Part shown: one piece after another, positions 1 through 8,705 of the stretch
How the letters are laid out: each line of letters starts with the position of its first letter
Position numbering within the stretch: the stretch's first letter is position 1
DNA from: CAYYFX01 sp046330135
Lineage (GTDB): Bacteria > ARS69
Assembly: GCA_046330135.1 (NCBI GenBank)
Contig: JAXLTI010000009.1
Span: 62,001 to 126,000, forward strand
Length of the DNA stretch: 64,000 nt
Direction: 5' to 3'
The notes under the pieces: model-generated
Told to the model about the DNA's origin: nothing
Databases searched by the model: none
Seen by the model: only the letters and a program-made list of their open reading frames with translations
Program-made: the position numbers and the translations under genes

Positions 1-291
1 CGGGATCGTGAGCGCGGGCGCATCGAGGAGGACGATCCACCAGAGGAGCGCTCCGTAGAGCAGGACCCCGGCCGCGAACCCCGCGCCGAACGCGCGCGAG
101 GCCCAACCCCGCGTGCCGACGCGGGCGGCGGTGGCCAGGCTCTCGAGCGCCGCGAGGAGCGGCAGGAGCCCCACGAGCGCCGCCGGCCAGAGGCGGAACG
201 GCGGGAAGGCGAGCGCGAGGAGCGCGCCGGACGCGGCGCCGCGGAGCAGGAGGGCAGGGCGGCGCGGGAGCCCGTCCGGCGCGGAGGTCAC
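1..291 (-). CDS. lnt: Apolipoprotein N-acyltransferase, N-terminal part (cut by window edge)
   Basis: The reading frame starts with GTG at 291, seven bases after the apgM stop, and stays open to the window edge (97 codons). It reads as a hydrophobic membrane N-terminus with segments such as ALAFPPFRLWPAAL and GFAAGVLLYGALLWWIVLL, the pattern of Lnt membrane helices 1-3. Lnt transfers the third acyl chain onto the N-terminal cysteine of lipoproteins at the outer face of the inner membrane; several candidate lipoproteins are encoded in this window. The catalytic nitrilase domain lies outside the window, so the call rests on the membrane part only. Confidence 0.7.
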   Translation of the reverse strand, partial: MTSAPDGLPRRPALLLRGAASGALLALAFPPFRLWPAALVGLLPLLAALESLATAARVGTRGWASRAFGAGFAAGVLLYGALLWWIVLLDAPALTIP

Positions 292-298
292 TCTCGGG

Positions 299-1510
299 TC
301 AGGCCCCGAACTTGTTGAGGCGACCCGCCGCGGCGAGCGCGAGCGGCATGAGGTCGCGCGACGGGAAGCGACCGAGCGCGCCGCGCCGGCAGGCGGTCTC
401 GCCGAACTCGCGCACGTCGTCCACGTAGGTCGTCCCGCCGCGCATGACGAGCGGAACGGGGTGATACGAGTGCGAGCGCATGAGCGATGGCGTGGAGTGA
501 TCCCCCGTCACCATCACCAGGTCCGGCTTCGCCGCGTCCACGGTCGGCAAGAGAGCGTCCACCTTCTCGATCACCGCGACCTTCCGGTCGAAGTCCCCGT
601 CCTCGCCGGCCGAGTCGGTCTGCTTGACGTGCAGGTACACGAAGTCCGACGTGGCGAGCGCGCCCGGCAGCGCGTCGAACTCCGCCTCGATCGAGGGCAT
701 CTCGGGCAGCACGTTCATGCCGACCAGCCGCGCGAGCCCGCGGTACATGGGGTACATCGCGATCGCCGACGCCGACAGCGCGAACTTCTCGCGGAACGGG
801 GGCGGCGGGCGCCAGCCGGCGAAGCCGCGCAGCAGGATCTCGTTCGCGGCCTTCTCGCTCGCGAGGATCTTCCGCGCCTGCGCGAGGAACGACCCCACCA
901 CCTCGGAGGCGCGGCGCGCCCCCGGCGAGTCCGTTCTCGGATGCGGCGCGAGCGAGGGCACGCCCGTGGCCTGCGGATCGGTGTCCGAGATCTCGTCGCC
1001 GAGGCCGTCGCCGCGGAACACGACCACCGCGCGGTGCTCCTTCTCCGCGCGGAGCGTGACCTCGATGCCGGGGATGCGGATCCCGTCCGCGAGCCGCGCG
1101 ACGATGCGCTTGCACTCGTCCGTGGGGATGCGCCCCGCACGACGGTCGACGATGCGGCCCTGCGCGTCCTGCGTGGCGAAGTTGATCCGCGCGGCCACGT
1201 CGCGCCCGGTCATCTCGAGGCCCGCGCCGAGCGCCGAGAGGACGCCCCGACCCACGTTCTCCGCGATCGGGTCGTACCCGAAGAGAGCGAGATGCGCCGG
1301 GCCGCTGCCGGGCGTGATGCCGGAGCCCACCGGATCCAGAAGTCCCACGGCGCCTTCCGCCGCCCAACGATCGAGGTTCGGCTTCCGCGCGCTCTCGAGC
1401 TCGGTCTTGCCCGAGGCGGGGCGCGGGAGACCCCCGAGGCCGTCGAACACGAGGAGGAGGATCTTCGCCTTCGACGCGTTGAACAGATCGGGCAGGATGT
1501 TTCCGGACAC
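299..1510 (-). CDS. apgM: Cofactor-independent phosphoglycerate mutase, archaeal (ApgM) type
   Basis: A 403-residue protein that should interconvert 3- and 2-phosphoglycerate in glycolysis. The start is GTG at 1510, preceded by GGGAGGACCAC, a good ribosome binding site. The N-terminus has the metal-binding LLVFDGLGG. PNLDRWAAEGAVGLLDPVG and PGSGPAHLALFGYDP follow (the family usually has GSDTAHL around the serine nucleophile), then TDSAGEDGDFDRKV and VTGDHSTP near the C-terminus. The length of about 400 residues fits the ApgM family rather than the 510-residue GpmI type. It lies just upstream of lnt and downstream of the asparaginase gene, with a 137-bp gap on that side. Confidence 0.9.
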   Translation of the reverse strand: MSGNILPDLFNASKAKILLLVFDGLGGLPRPASGKTELESARKPNLDRWAAEGAVGLLDPVGSGITPGSGPAHLALFGYDPIAENVGRGVLSALGAGLEMTGRDVAARINFATQDAQGRIVDRRAGRIPTDECKRIVARLADGIRIPGIEVTLRAEKEHRAVVVFRGDGLGDEISDTDPQATGVPSLAPHPRTDSPGARRASEVVGSFLAQARKILASEKAANEILLRGFAGWRPPPPFREKFALSASAIAMYPMYRGLARLVGMNVLPEMPSIEAEFDALPGALATSDFVYLHVKQTDSAGEDGDFDRKVAVIEKVDALLPTVDAAKPDLVMVTGDHSTPSLMRSHSYHPVPLVMRGGTTYVDDVREFGETACRRGALGRFPSRDLMPLALAAAGRLNKFGA

Positions 1511-1647
1511 GTGGTCCTCCCGGAGGCCGGGGAGGATAGCACGCGTGCCGCGCCCCGGCCACGCGATGCCGCGGACCCGGTCCGCGAGACGGCGCGCCGG
1601 CGGGAGCGAGGGTGCCGCGAGCGCACCCGTTCCTGGCGTCGCCCTGC

Positions 1648-2724
1648 TCAGTCGCGGCGAAGGGCGTCGAGGAGCGAGCGCCTTCGGCCCACTTCTTCGC
1701 CGGCGTAGTTGCGGATGGGGCCGCCGTGGAAGCGCTCGAGGCGCTCGCGGGCCGCATCGCCGATCACTCCCAGCTGCAGCAGCGTCTCGATCACCGCGAA
1801 GTCGCCGCTGCGCGCGTCGCCGGCGGCGGCCTTCGCGGCCAGCGCTACGCCGCGGCCGTCGTCCTCGCGCCATGCCACGATGTGGAAGCCCTCGGCCCCG
1901 CCCTTCGCGAGAAGCGGTCGCTCCGCGGCGCGAGCCAGCTCCGTGTCGAAGCGGCCCGTCCCCGCCACCATCTCGGGGTGAGCGGCCATGGCGTCGAACA
2001 CGCGGACCGACGCGTCCGACCAGCGCCCCGCCCCGCCGCGCGCCGAGGCGACCCGCGCCGCCGCCCCCGCGATGGCTTCCAGCGGCAGGTACCAGGCGGG
2101 CACGCCGCACCCGTCCACGCCCGAGGCGATCGACTCCGGCGGCACCCGCCCGAGCTCGCCGAGAAGCCCCTGGATCTCCTGCTGCAGCGGGTGGTCGCGT
2201 CGCCAGTACGTGGGAACGTCCCAGCCGCGGTGGGCCGACGTCGCGATCATGCCGGCGTGCTTCCCCGAGCAGTTGTTGTGGATGCGGCGGGGCTCCTCGC
2301 CGCGGCGCACGAGCGCCTTCGCGCTTTCGTCGTGCAGCGGGGGATGGGGGCCGCAGTGGAGCACCGACGGGTCGGCGCCGGCGGCGGCAAGCACCGCGGA
2401 GACCGCCTCCACGTGGACCGGCTCCGCGGAGTGCGACGCGCAACACACGGCGATCTGGGCGGGGGTCAGGCCGAAGCGGTCCGCCGCGCCGGTCTCGATG
2501 AGAGGCAGCGCCTGCAACGGCTTCGCGCTCGATCGCGGAAACGTGGCGAAGGAAGGGTCGCCCCACCGCGCCCGCACGCGGCCCTCGTCGTCGACGACCG
2601 CGAGCATGCCCTCGTGCAGGGACTCCGGATACCCGGCGCGCTCCACGAGAACCCACGGCCGATACGGCGCGCCGCGAGGGGACGAATCCGCCGCGCCGTG
2701 GCGCGACCCGTGCGGCTCGCTCAC
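1648..2724 (-). CDS. L-asparaginase, Rhizobium etli type (class 3)
   Basis: A 358-residue cytosolic protein that should hydrolyse L-asparagine to aspartate and ammonia. It has the class-3 pair Ser-x-x-Lys in FPRSSAKPLQA (about residue 65) and the zinc-site motif NNCSGKHAGM (about residue 150), and no signal peptide. This family is unrelated to the E. coli AnsA/AnsB fold. The GTG start at 2724 overlaps the stop of the upstream NYN gene (GTGA), so translation is probably coupled. I see no truncation. Confidence 0.88.
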   Translation of the reverse strand: MSEPHGSRHGAADSSPRGAPYRPWVLVERAGYPESLHEGMLAVVDDEGRVRARWGDPSFATFPRSSAKPLQALPLIETGAADRFGLTPAQIAVCCASHSAEPVHVEAVSAVLAAAGADPSVLHCGPHPPLHDESAKALVRRGEEPRRIHNNCSGKHAGMIATSAHRGWDVPTYWRRDHPLQQEIQGLLGELGRVPPESIASGVDGCGVPAWYLPLEAIAGAAARVASARGGAGRWSDASVRVFDAMAAHPEMVAGTGRFDTELARAAERPLLAKGGAEGFHIVAWREDDGRGVALAAKAAAGDARSGDFAVIETLLQLGVIGDAARERLERFHGGPIRNYAGEEVGRRRSLLDALRRD

Positions 2725-3569
2725 GCCTCGGACGTGACCTTGGAGCTCGAGCGTCCGCCCCGCCGGCCGCGACGCCGGCGCCGGCCGCCGCCCGTGGAGT
2801 GCAGCTTCGTGACGAGGTACGTGCCGCTGCGCGGATCGTCCGTGAGGTCGATGACCCCGAGGTCCCGCGCTTCCTCCAGGAGCTCGCTGAAGCTGCGATA
2901 GCCGTAACGCCCCTCGTTGAACTCGGGGCGCTTGCGCTTCATCGTGTCCTTCACCATCGAGGACTGCACCACGTCCTGCTCGCGCAGGAGCGCGCGCACC
3001 GCCGCGGTGAGCAGCGCGTACACCTCTTCCTTGCCGCTCGGCGTCTGCTTCGCCTCTCCGGACGGGGTAGCGCGCTGCTCCTCCTCCTCTTCCGTGAGGA
3101 GGTCTTCGTAGAAGATGAACTCGTCGCAGTGCTCGGCGAGGAGGCGCGACGTGGACTCGCGCATGCCGAGCCCGATGACGTACTTGCCGTTCTCCTTCAG
3201 CTTGCCGACGAGCGGCGAGAAGTCCGAGTCCCCCGACACGATGACGAACGTGTCGATGTGCTCCTTGCCGTACGAGAGATCCATGGCGTCCACGACGAGG
3301 CGGATGTCCGCGGAGTTCTTGCCGGTCATCGAGCGCTTCGGGATCTCGATCAGCTCGATGCCCGCCTCGTGCATCGACGTGGTGTACTGGCGGAAGCGGC
3401 TCCAGTCGCAGTACGCGACCTTCACGAGAACCTTGCCCTTTTCCACGAGACGGTCCAGCACCCGCCGGATGTCGAACGCGACATCCTTGCGCCCCTCGAA
3501 GCCGGTCGCGAGGTTCTCGAAGTCGATGAAGACCGCGAGGTTCCTCGCCTTGTCGGCGGTGCCGTTCAC
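2721..3569 (-). CDS. NYN-domain (LabA/DUF88) putative RNase with C-terminal OST-HTH/LOTUS-like domain
   Basis: A 282-residue protein. Residues 1-160 form a NYN/PIN-like domain with the acidic residues expected for metal-dependent RNA cleavage (VFIDFENL near the N-terminus, SADIRLVVDAMDL, VSGDSDFSPLV). An acidic linker follows, then residues about 185-255 (VYALLTAAVRALL to DLGVIDL), which look like an OST-HTH/LOTUS RNA-binding domain. The extreme C-terminus is an Arg/Gly-rich basic tail (GGGRRRRRGRRGGR), likely to add nucleic-acid affinity. The GTG start at 3569 follows AAGGAGGCAGC. The RNA target cannot be read from the sequence. Confidence 0.85.
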   Translation of the reverse strand: MNGTADKARNLAVFIDFENLATGFEGRKDVAFDIRRVLDRLVEKGKVLVKVAYCDWSRFRQYTTSMHEAGIELIEIPKRSMTGKNSADIRLVVDAMDLSYGKEHIDTFVIVSGDSDFSPLVGKLKENGKYVIGLGMRESTSRLLAEHCDEFIFYEDLLTEEEEEQRATPSGEAKQTPSGKEEVYALLTAAVRALLREQDVVQSSMVKDTMKRKRPEFNEGRYGYRSFSELLEEARDLGVIDLTDDPRSGTYLVTKLHSTGGGRRRRRGRRGGRSSSKVTSEA

Positions 3570-3651
3570 GCTGCCTCCTTCATGCTCGGCCGCAACCCGG
3601 GGCCGACGCGCCGAAGACTGGACGATCCGTCGAGCGAAGTCGACGTCGAAG

Positions 3652-5079
3652 TTACGAGCGCGGCCGGTCGGCGCGAGCGGGAAGCTCGAAGAGCGGCAGC
3701 GAAGCCAGCTCGTCGTCCGGCAACGCTTCCACGCGTCGCGGCGTCTCCTCCACGGATTGTGCCGGCTCGAATCCGCGGGCCCCCGGCGGGGCCGCGCCCA
3801 GCTCCTCCAGCTTCCGCGCCATGGGCAGGAAGCGTCGCTCGAACGAGCCGACTGCGTGGTTGTAGGCCTCCACCGCGCTCCCGAGCGCGGCGCCGAGGTC
3901 GCCGAGGTGCGCGCCGAACGTGGCGCCCCGGTTGTACAGCTCGCGCGCGGCCTCCGCGATCCGCTCCGCGTTCTCCGCGAGCGCGCGCTGCTGCCAGTAG
4001 ATGGCCACCGTCCGCAGCAGCGCGACGAGCGTGGCGGGCGTGGCGATGACGACCTTCGCGCGGAGCGCCTCGGTCTGCAGATCCGGGCTGCGCTCGAACG
4101 CGGCGGCGAGGAACGGATCTCCGGGCAGGAAGAGCACGACGAGGTCCAGCTCGCCCTTCAGGGCCGCCGCATAGTCGCGGGCGGCGAGCGTGCGCACGTG
4201 GCTGCGCAGCGCCGCGACGTGCGCGTCGAGCGCGCGGGCGCGATCCTCCTCGCTCTTCGCCTCCGCCGCCTCGAGGTACGCGTTCAAGGACACCTTGGCG
4301 TCCACCGCGAGGAAACGCCCGCCGGGAAGGTGCACGACCATGTCCGGCCGCCCGCCGTCCGAGGTGCCCTCCTGCTCCACGAAGTCCACGTGCTCGGTCA
4401 TCCCCGCGAGCTCGACGACGTTCCGGAGCGCCATCTCGCCCCAGCGCCCCTGCGCCTTCGTGCCGCGCAGCGCCGACGCGAGGGACGTGGTCCGCTCCTC
4501 GAGAGAGGCGGCGGCGCGCCGGAGTCCCTCCAGCCGCTCCTCCAATCCGCGGTACGCGCCCTCGCGCGCCCGCTCGATCTCGCCGGTTCGCGTCTCGAGC
4601 TTGCCGAGCGTCTCCTTCAGGGGCGCGAGCAGGGTCTCGATCCCGCGACGCCGCTGCTCGAGGTCCCCCGCCGCCTCCGCGCGCGTGGTCTTCCAGCGCT
4701 CCTCGGCGAGGCGGAGGAATTCCTCGGTGTTGCCCCGGAGCGCGAGGGTGGCCAGCGAGCGGAACGAGTCCTCCAGCTCCTTCTTCGAGCCCTCCAGGAA
4801 CTCGCGCTGCTCGCGCGCCAGCCGGTCCGCGGCCTCCGCCCGCTCGCGGAGCGCGGCGATCTGCCCGAGCGCCTCGCGCTCGGCGCCGCGCGCCTCGCGC
4901 AGGTCCGCCTCGAGCGCCTCGCGACGGCTCCGCTCCGCATCCAGGGAGGCGCGCGCGGCGGCGAGATCGCGGACGCCCTGCACGTCGCCGCCCGCGTCGC
5001 GACGTCGCGCCAGGAGCCAGCCCGCCGCGACGCCGAGCGCCGTCAGGGCCATCGTGAGAAGGAGAGTCCCTGGCACCAC
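3652..5079 (-). CDS. rmuC: DNA recombination protein RmuC
   Basis: A 475-residue protein with one N-terminal membrane helix (LLLTMALTALGVAAGWLLA), a long charged coiled coil over residues about 35-190, then the RmuC nuclease-like domain. That domain begins at GRWGEMALRNVVELAGM and contains RPDMVVHLPGG, LAVDAKVSLNAYLEA and VVLFLPGDPFLAAAFE. The family limits sequence inversions at repeats; its biochemical activity is not settled. The start is one of two adjacent GTG codons at 5074-5079. A good -10 element (TATAGT, 5115-5120) lies about 35 bp upstream. Confidence 0.92.
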   Translation of the reverse strand: MVPGTLLLTMALTALGVAAGWLLARRRDAGGDVQGVRDLAAARASLDAERSRREALEADLREARGAEREALGQIAALRERAEAADRLAREQREFLEGSKKELEDSFRSLATLALRGNTEEFLRLAEERWKTTRAEAAGDLEQRRRGIETLLAPLKETLGKLETRTGEIERAREGAYRGLEERLEGLRRAAASLEERTTSLASALRGTKAQGRWGEMALRNVVELAGMTEHVDFVEQEGTSDGGRPDMVVHLPGGRFLAVDAKVSLNAYLEAAEAKSEEDRARALDAHVAALRSHVRTLAARDYAAALKGELDLVVLFLPGDPFLAAAFERSPDLQTEALRAKVVIATPATLVALLRTVAIYWQQRALAENAERIAEAARELYNRGATFGAHLGDLGAALGSAVEAYNHAVGSFERRFLPMARKLEELGAAPPGARGFEPAQSVEETPRRVEALPDDELASLPLFELPARADRPRS

Positions 5080-5114
5080 CGCACCTCGACCCGTCGAGTC
5101 GATCGGAGAGGGCG

Positions 5115-5120
5115 ACTATA
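5115..5120 (-). promoter_or_regulatory. Candidate -10 element for rmuC
   Basis: TATAGT on the minus strand matches the sigma-70 -10 consensus at five of six positions and would start a transcript near 5107, about 28 nt before rmuC. I do not see a good -35 at 17 or 18 bp, so this is only suggestive. Confidence 0.3.
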
Positions 5121-5135
5121 GCAGAGCGCGGCGCG

Positions 5136-5936
5136 CTACCGAGCGCAGGTCTGGTGACGCCCGCCGTCCACCGCCATCGTCTCCCCCGTGATCCAGCCCG
5201 AATCCGAGGAGAGGAGGAACGCGATGGCCTGCGCGACGTCCTCCGGGTCCCCGACGCGGCCCAGCGGGTGGGTTTCCCGGCTATGGGCGAGGAACTGCTG
5301 GTACTGCGCCTCGGCCATGCCGCCCCCGCGGTGGAGGTTCGTGCGCACCACGCCGGGATTGACCGCGTTGACGCGCACGCCCTTCGGCGCGAGCTCGAGC
5401 GCCAGGCAGCGCGTGAGCTGGTCGGTGGCCGCCTTGCTCACGCAGTAGGCGAGCACGCCCGGAAACGCGCGCAGCCCGGTCACGCTGCTCACGTTCACGA
5501 TGGCCCCGCGGCTCTCCACCAGGGCCGGAAGCGCCCGGCGCGTGAGGTCGAAGAGGGCGCGGACGTTGATGTCCATCATCCGATCCCACGCCGGCAGGTC
5601 CGTGCCGGCCCAATCCCCGAACCCGATGATGCCGGCCGCGTTCACCAGCCCGTCCAGCCCGCCGAGAGCGCGCACCGCTTCATCCGCCAGCCGGCCTCGC
5701 GACGCGTCGTCGGTGAGATCGCCGGGAATGGCGAGGACGGTGCCGGGCGCGCCGGCAGCGGCCGCGCGCATCTCCTCCAGGCGATCGGCGCTCCGACCCG
5801 CGCCCGCGACGTGCGCGCCCTCGCGCGCCAGCAAGAGCGCAGTGGCCCGTCCGATGCCGCTCGAGGCGCCCGTCACGAGCACACGTGAGCCTCGGAAGCG
5901 CGGACCTCTCCCCGGACGATTCGCGGGCTCGCTCAT
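5136..5936 (-). CDS. Short-chain dehydrogenase/reductase (SDR), classical type
   Basis: A 266-residue NAD(P)-dependent oxidoreductase of unknown substrate. It has the Rossmann motif TGASSGIG (about residue 20), VNAAGIIGF (the NNAG equivalent), the catalytic Ser in IVNVSSVTG and the YxxxK pair in YCVSKAA, and it ends with the SDR signature GWITGETMAVDGG. The first about 15 residues are a polar extension. The ATG at 5936 has no Shine-Dalgarno sequence, but TAAGCT (5944-5949) lies 7 nt upstream, the pattern I suspect marks leaderless transcripts here. It is followed upstream by the sigma-54 activator gene, 41 bp away. Confidence 0.88.
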   Translation of the reverse strand: MSEPANRPGRGPRFRGSRVLVTGASSGIGRATALLLAREGAHVAGAGRSADRLEEMRAAAAGAPGTVLAIPGDLTDDASRGRLADEAVRALGGLDGLVNAAGIIGFGDWAGTDLPAWDRMMDINVRALFDLTRRALPALVESRGAIVNVSSVTGLRAFPGVLAYCVSKAATDQLTRCLALELAPKGVRVNAVNPGVVRTNLHRGGGMAEAQYQQFLAHSRETHPLGRVGDPEDVAQAIAFLLSSDSGWITGETMAVDGGRHQTCAR

Positions 5937-5977
5937 GCGCGCGAGCTTAGGAGGCGGGCGAGCGGCCGTCGAGCCCC

Positions 5978-7033
5978 TCAGTCCGTGGGCGTGAGCGGGA
6001 CGCCGAGCCTCCGCATCATCTTCAGGAGCCCCTGGCGCGAGAGGCCGAGCGTGCGTGCGGCCCGCGTCTTGTTCCACTCCGCGCCGCGCAGCGCGTCTTC
6101 CACGATTCGCCGCTGCGCGAGGCCCACGCGATCCCGGAACGTGACCCCGGACGCCGAGTGCTCCGGGCCGCGCAGCTCCTCGGAGAGATCCTCCGGGGCG
6201 ATCGGCCGGCGGCCGCGCGTGAGAATGGTGGCGCGCAGGATCTCGTTGCGCAGCTGGCGCACGTTCCCGGGCCAGTCGTACGTCACCAAGCGTTCCAGCG
6301 TGTCCGGCCGCACGACGCTCTCCGCCGGCTCGTCCCGGCGCACCGACTCCGCGAGGAAGCACCGCACGAGCGCGGGGATGTCCGTCCGCCGTTCGCGCAA
6401 GGCAGGGACCCGCACCTGCACGACGTTCAACCGGTAGAAGAGGTCTTCGCGAAACCGTCCCTCGCGCACCTCGCGCGCCAGGTTGCGGTTCGTGGCCGCC
6501 ACGACGCGCACATCCACCTTGCGCGGCCGCGACTCGCCGACGCGCACGATCTCCCCCTCCTGGAGCGCCCGCAGGAGCTGCGCCTGGAGCTTCGCTCCGA
6601 TCTCGCCGATCTCGTCCAGGAACAGCGTGCCGCCGTGCGCCTCCTCGAAGAGCCCCCGCCTCGTGGCGCTCGCTCCGGTGAACGCCCCCGCGACGTGCCC
6701 GAAGAGATCGCTCTCCAGGGTCCCCTCCGCGAGCGCTGCGCAGTTCTGGGCGAGATGCGCACCGCGCCGCGTCCCCGTCTCCACCAGCAGGCGCGCGACG
6801 AGCTCCTTTCCGGTCCCGCTCTCCCCGGTGACGAGCACCGTGGTGTCCGTGCCCGCCAGGGACTCCACCATGCCGAGCGTCTCGCGAAAGGCGCGGCTGG
6901 TGCCGACCACGGGAAGGACGCGGCCCACCGCCTCCGAAAAGCACCGGGCCGGGAGGCACGGGTCGGACGAGCATGGGTCGGAGAAGCACGTGGAGCGGGG
7001 CCGAGCGTTGGGGGCGACCGTGGTCAGGGTCAT
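5978..7033 (-). CDS. Sigma-54-dependent transcriptional activator without a recognisable sensor domain
   Basis: A 351-residue bacterial enhancer-binding protein. The AAA+ domain (about residues 38-275) has Walker A GESGTGKE, the sigma-54-contacting GAFTGA loop, Walker B GGTLFLDEIGE and the arginine-finger region FREDLFYRLNV. The C-terminal Fis-type HTH is RAARTLGLSRQGLLKMMRRLG. There is no PAS, GAF or receiver domain: residues 1-37 are short and contain four cysteines spaced exactly C-x4-C-x4-C-x4-C, encoded by a 15-bp repeat. It may be always active, controlled by a partner, or sense metal or redox state through the cysteines. A strong sigma-54 promoter lies at 59493-59509. The exact start is uncertain. 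Confidence 0.88.
   Translation of the reverse strand: MTLTTVAPNARPRSTCFSDPCSSDPCLPARCFSEAVGRVLPVVGTSRAFRETLGMVESLAGTDTTVLVTGESGTGKELVARLLVETGTRRGAHLAQNCAALAEGTLESDLFGHVAGAFTGASATRRGLFEEAHGGTLFLDEIGEIGAKLQAQLLRALQEGEIVRVGESRPRKVDVRVVAATNRNLAREVREGRFREDLFYRLNVVQVRVPALRERRTDIPALVRCFLAESVRRDEPAESVVRPDTLERLVTYDWPGNVRQLRNEILRATILTRGRRPIAPEDLSEELRGPEHSASGVTFRDRVGLAQRRIVEDALRGAEWNKTRAARTLGLSRQGLLKMMRRLGVPLTPTD
6941..7000. repeat. Four imperfect 15-bp tandem units inside the sigma-54 activator gene
   Basis: Units begin at 6941, 6956, 6971 and 6986, each starting GCAC or GCAT and continuing with a GGGYCGG-like core. In the coding strand each unit gives one Cys codon, so the repeat produces the regular C-x4-C ladder at the protein N-terminus. 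Units 2 and 3 are the most alike. Confidence 0.7.
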
Positions 7034-7253
7034 GGCCAGCTCTCCTGGGTCCGGGTGGGTGGAGCGGTCGAGCGAGAGCCGGAGGGCCGTAGCGAACGCC
7101 GTGCCGAGCGCGGCCTCGATCCGAGAAAGGCCTGCAGCGGCGGGCCGCGGGCGTTTCCGCCGGGGTCGCCTCGCAGCCGCGCCGCGCGCGCGTGGCGGCC
7201 CGCGTCACCGCCGGTAACGTCGTGAAGCACGGACGGCCACGCGGGAGCCGCGA

Positions 7254-7282
7254 TTGCGACCCGCGGGAGCGGGACGTAGACT
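7254..7282 (+). promoter_or_regulatory. Candidate sigma-70 promoter for the sulfatase gene
   Basis: TTGCGA (7254-7259) and TAGACT (7277-7282) are separated by 17 bp, each matching its consensus at four of six positions, and would give a leader of about 40 nt. The rest of the 7034-7327 gap shows no gene or other element I recognise. Confidence 0.35.
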
Positions 7283-7327
7283 CCCTCGTCGGCGTCGGGG
7301 AATCGGCGCGCCGGCCCGGAGTGACGC

Positions 7328-8698
7328 ATGCGCCTGCCCGCGCGGAGATGGACCTGGGTCGCGGTGGTCGCGGGGCTCGCGCCCCGCGCCGCGGCGAGCG
7401 CGGATCGCCCCGGCGCCCCGAGCGCGCCCGGCACGCCCCGCCCGAACGTCATCCTCATCGTGGCCGACGACCTCGGCTACGGCGATCTCTCGTGCTTCGG
7501 GAGCCGTGCGATTCGCACGCCCGTGCTCGACGCGATGGCCGCCGACGGCATCCGCCTCACCGCCTTCACCACCACGAGCGCGGTCTGCTCCCCGTCGCGA
7601 GCCGCGATGCTCACCGGCCGGTACGCCGCCCGCTCCGGGATCTGGCGCGTTCTCTTCTCCGCGGACTCCACGGGGCTGCCCGCCGGCGAGGTCACGCTCG
7701 CGGAGGCGCTGCGCGCGCACGGCTACGCGACGGGGCTCGTGGGGAAGTGGCACCTCGGGCAGCGGCCGGCGTTCTTCCCCACGCGCCACGGGTTCGACTC
7801 GTTCTTCGGGCTGCCTCTCCCGCCGAAGCTCTATCGCAACGAGGAGCTGATCGAGGCGGACGTGGACGCGTCGACGCTGGTCGAGCGCTTCACGGAGGAG
7901 TCCGTCCGCTTCATCCACGAGCACGAGAAGGGCCCGTTCCTTCTCTGGATCGGCCACACGCTGGTGCACGCGCCGGTCGTCGTGTCGCCGCGCTTCCAGG
8001 GGAAGAGCGCCGCCGGCGCGTACGGCGACGCCGTGCAGGCCCTCGACTGGAGCACGGGCCAAGTGCTGGACGCGCTGCGTCGCGAGGGGATCGACCGCAA
8101 CACCCTGGTGATCTTCCTCAGCGACAACGGACCCGCCGACCTGGGGAGCACGGGCGGGCTCCGCTCGCGAAAGGGCAGTCTCTACGAGGGCGGGTTGCGC
8201 GTCCCGTTCATCGCCCGATGGCCCGCGCGCATCCCGCCCGGCCGCGCTTCCGACGAGCCGGTCAACGCGCTCGATCTCTTCCCCTCGATTCTCGCCGCGG
8301 CCGGCATCTCCCCTCCGAGCGACCCTCCGCTCGACGGTGACGACGTTCTCCCCCTGCTGACCGGCGCGACCGACCATCGTCCTCCGCGGATGTTCCTCTA
8401 CCTCGACGGCATCGACCTCGAGGCCGCGCGCTTCGGCCGCTGGAAGATCCACATCGGCCACCACGAGCCGCGAGCCGTGATGGGCGCGGGGCCCAACCCC
8501 GTGCAGTGGCTCGCTCGACCGGAGCTCTTCGACCTGACGATGGATCCGGGCGAGAGCTACGACCTCGGGCCGGAGCACGAGGATGTGCTCTTGGATCTCG
8601 TGGGGCGCATGCGCGAGCTTCTGAAGACGCTGCCCGACACGATCCAGGCCCCGCTCTGGGTACCGACGACGAGGAGCCCCGCCGAGCGTCGCCGCTGA
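7328..8698 (+). CDS. Secreted sulfatase (arylsulfatase family, formylglycine type)
   Basis: A 456-residue protein with an N-terminal signal-like segment (residues about 8-25) and the full sulfatase core: metal-binding VADDLGYGDLSCFGS, the formylglycine signature AVCSPSRAAMLTGRY (C-x-P-S-R), GKWHLG, and FLSDNGP with downstream RKGSLYEGG. The Cys would be oxidised to formylglycine by an FGE enzyme not encoded in this window. It should hydrolyse sulfate esters outside the cytoplasm; the substrate is unknown. It is monocistronic and convergent with purM. The first Met is taken as the start because it precedes the signal peptide. Confidence 0.9.
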   Translation: MRLPARRWTWVAVVAGLAPRAAASADRPGAPSAPGTPRPNVILIVADDLGYGDLSCFGSRAIRTPVLDAMAADGIRLTAFTTTSAVCSPSRAAMLTGRYAARSGIWRVLFSADSTGLPAGEVTLAEALRAHGYATGLVGKWHLGQRPAFFPTRHGFDSFFGLPLPPKLYRNEELIEADVDASTLVERFTEESVRFIHEHEKGPFLLWIGHTLVHAPVVVSPRFQGKSAAGAYGDAVQALDWSTGQVLDALRREGIDRNTLVIFLSDNGPADLGSTGGLRSRKGSLYEGGLRVPFIARWPARIPPGRASDEPVNALDLFPSILAAAGISPPSDPPLDGDDVLPLLTGATDHRPPRMFLYLDGIDLEAARFGRWKIHIGHHEPRAVMGAGPNPVQWLARPELFDLTMDPGESYDLGPEHEDVLLDLVGRMRELLKTLPDTIQAPLWVPTTRSPAERRR

Positions 8699-8705
8699 GG
8701 TCCGG

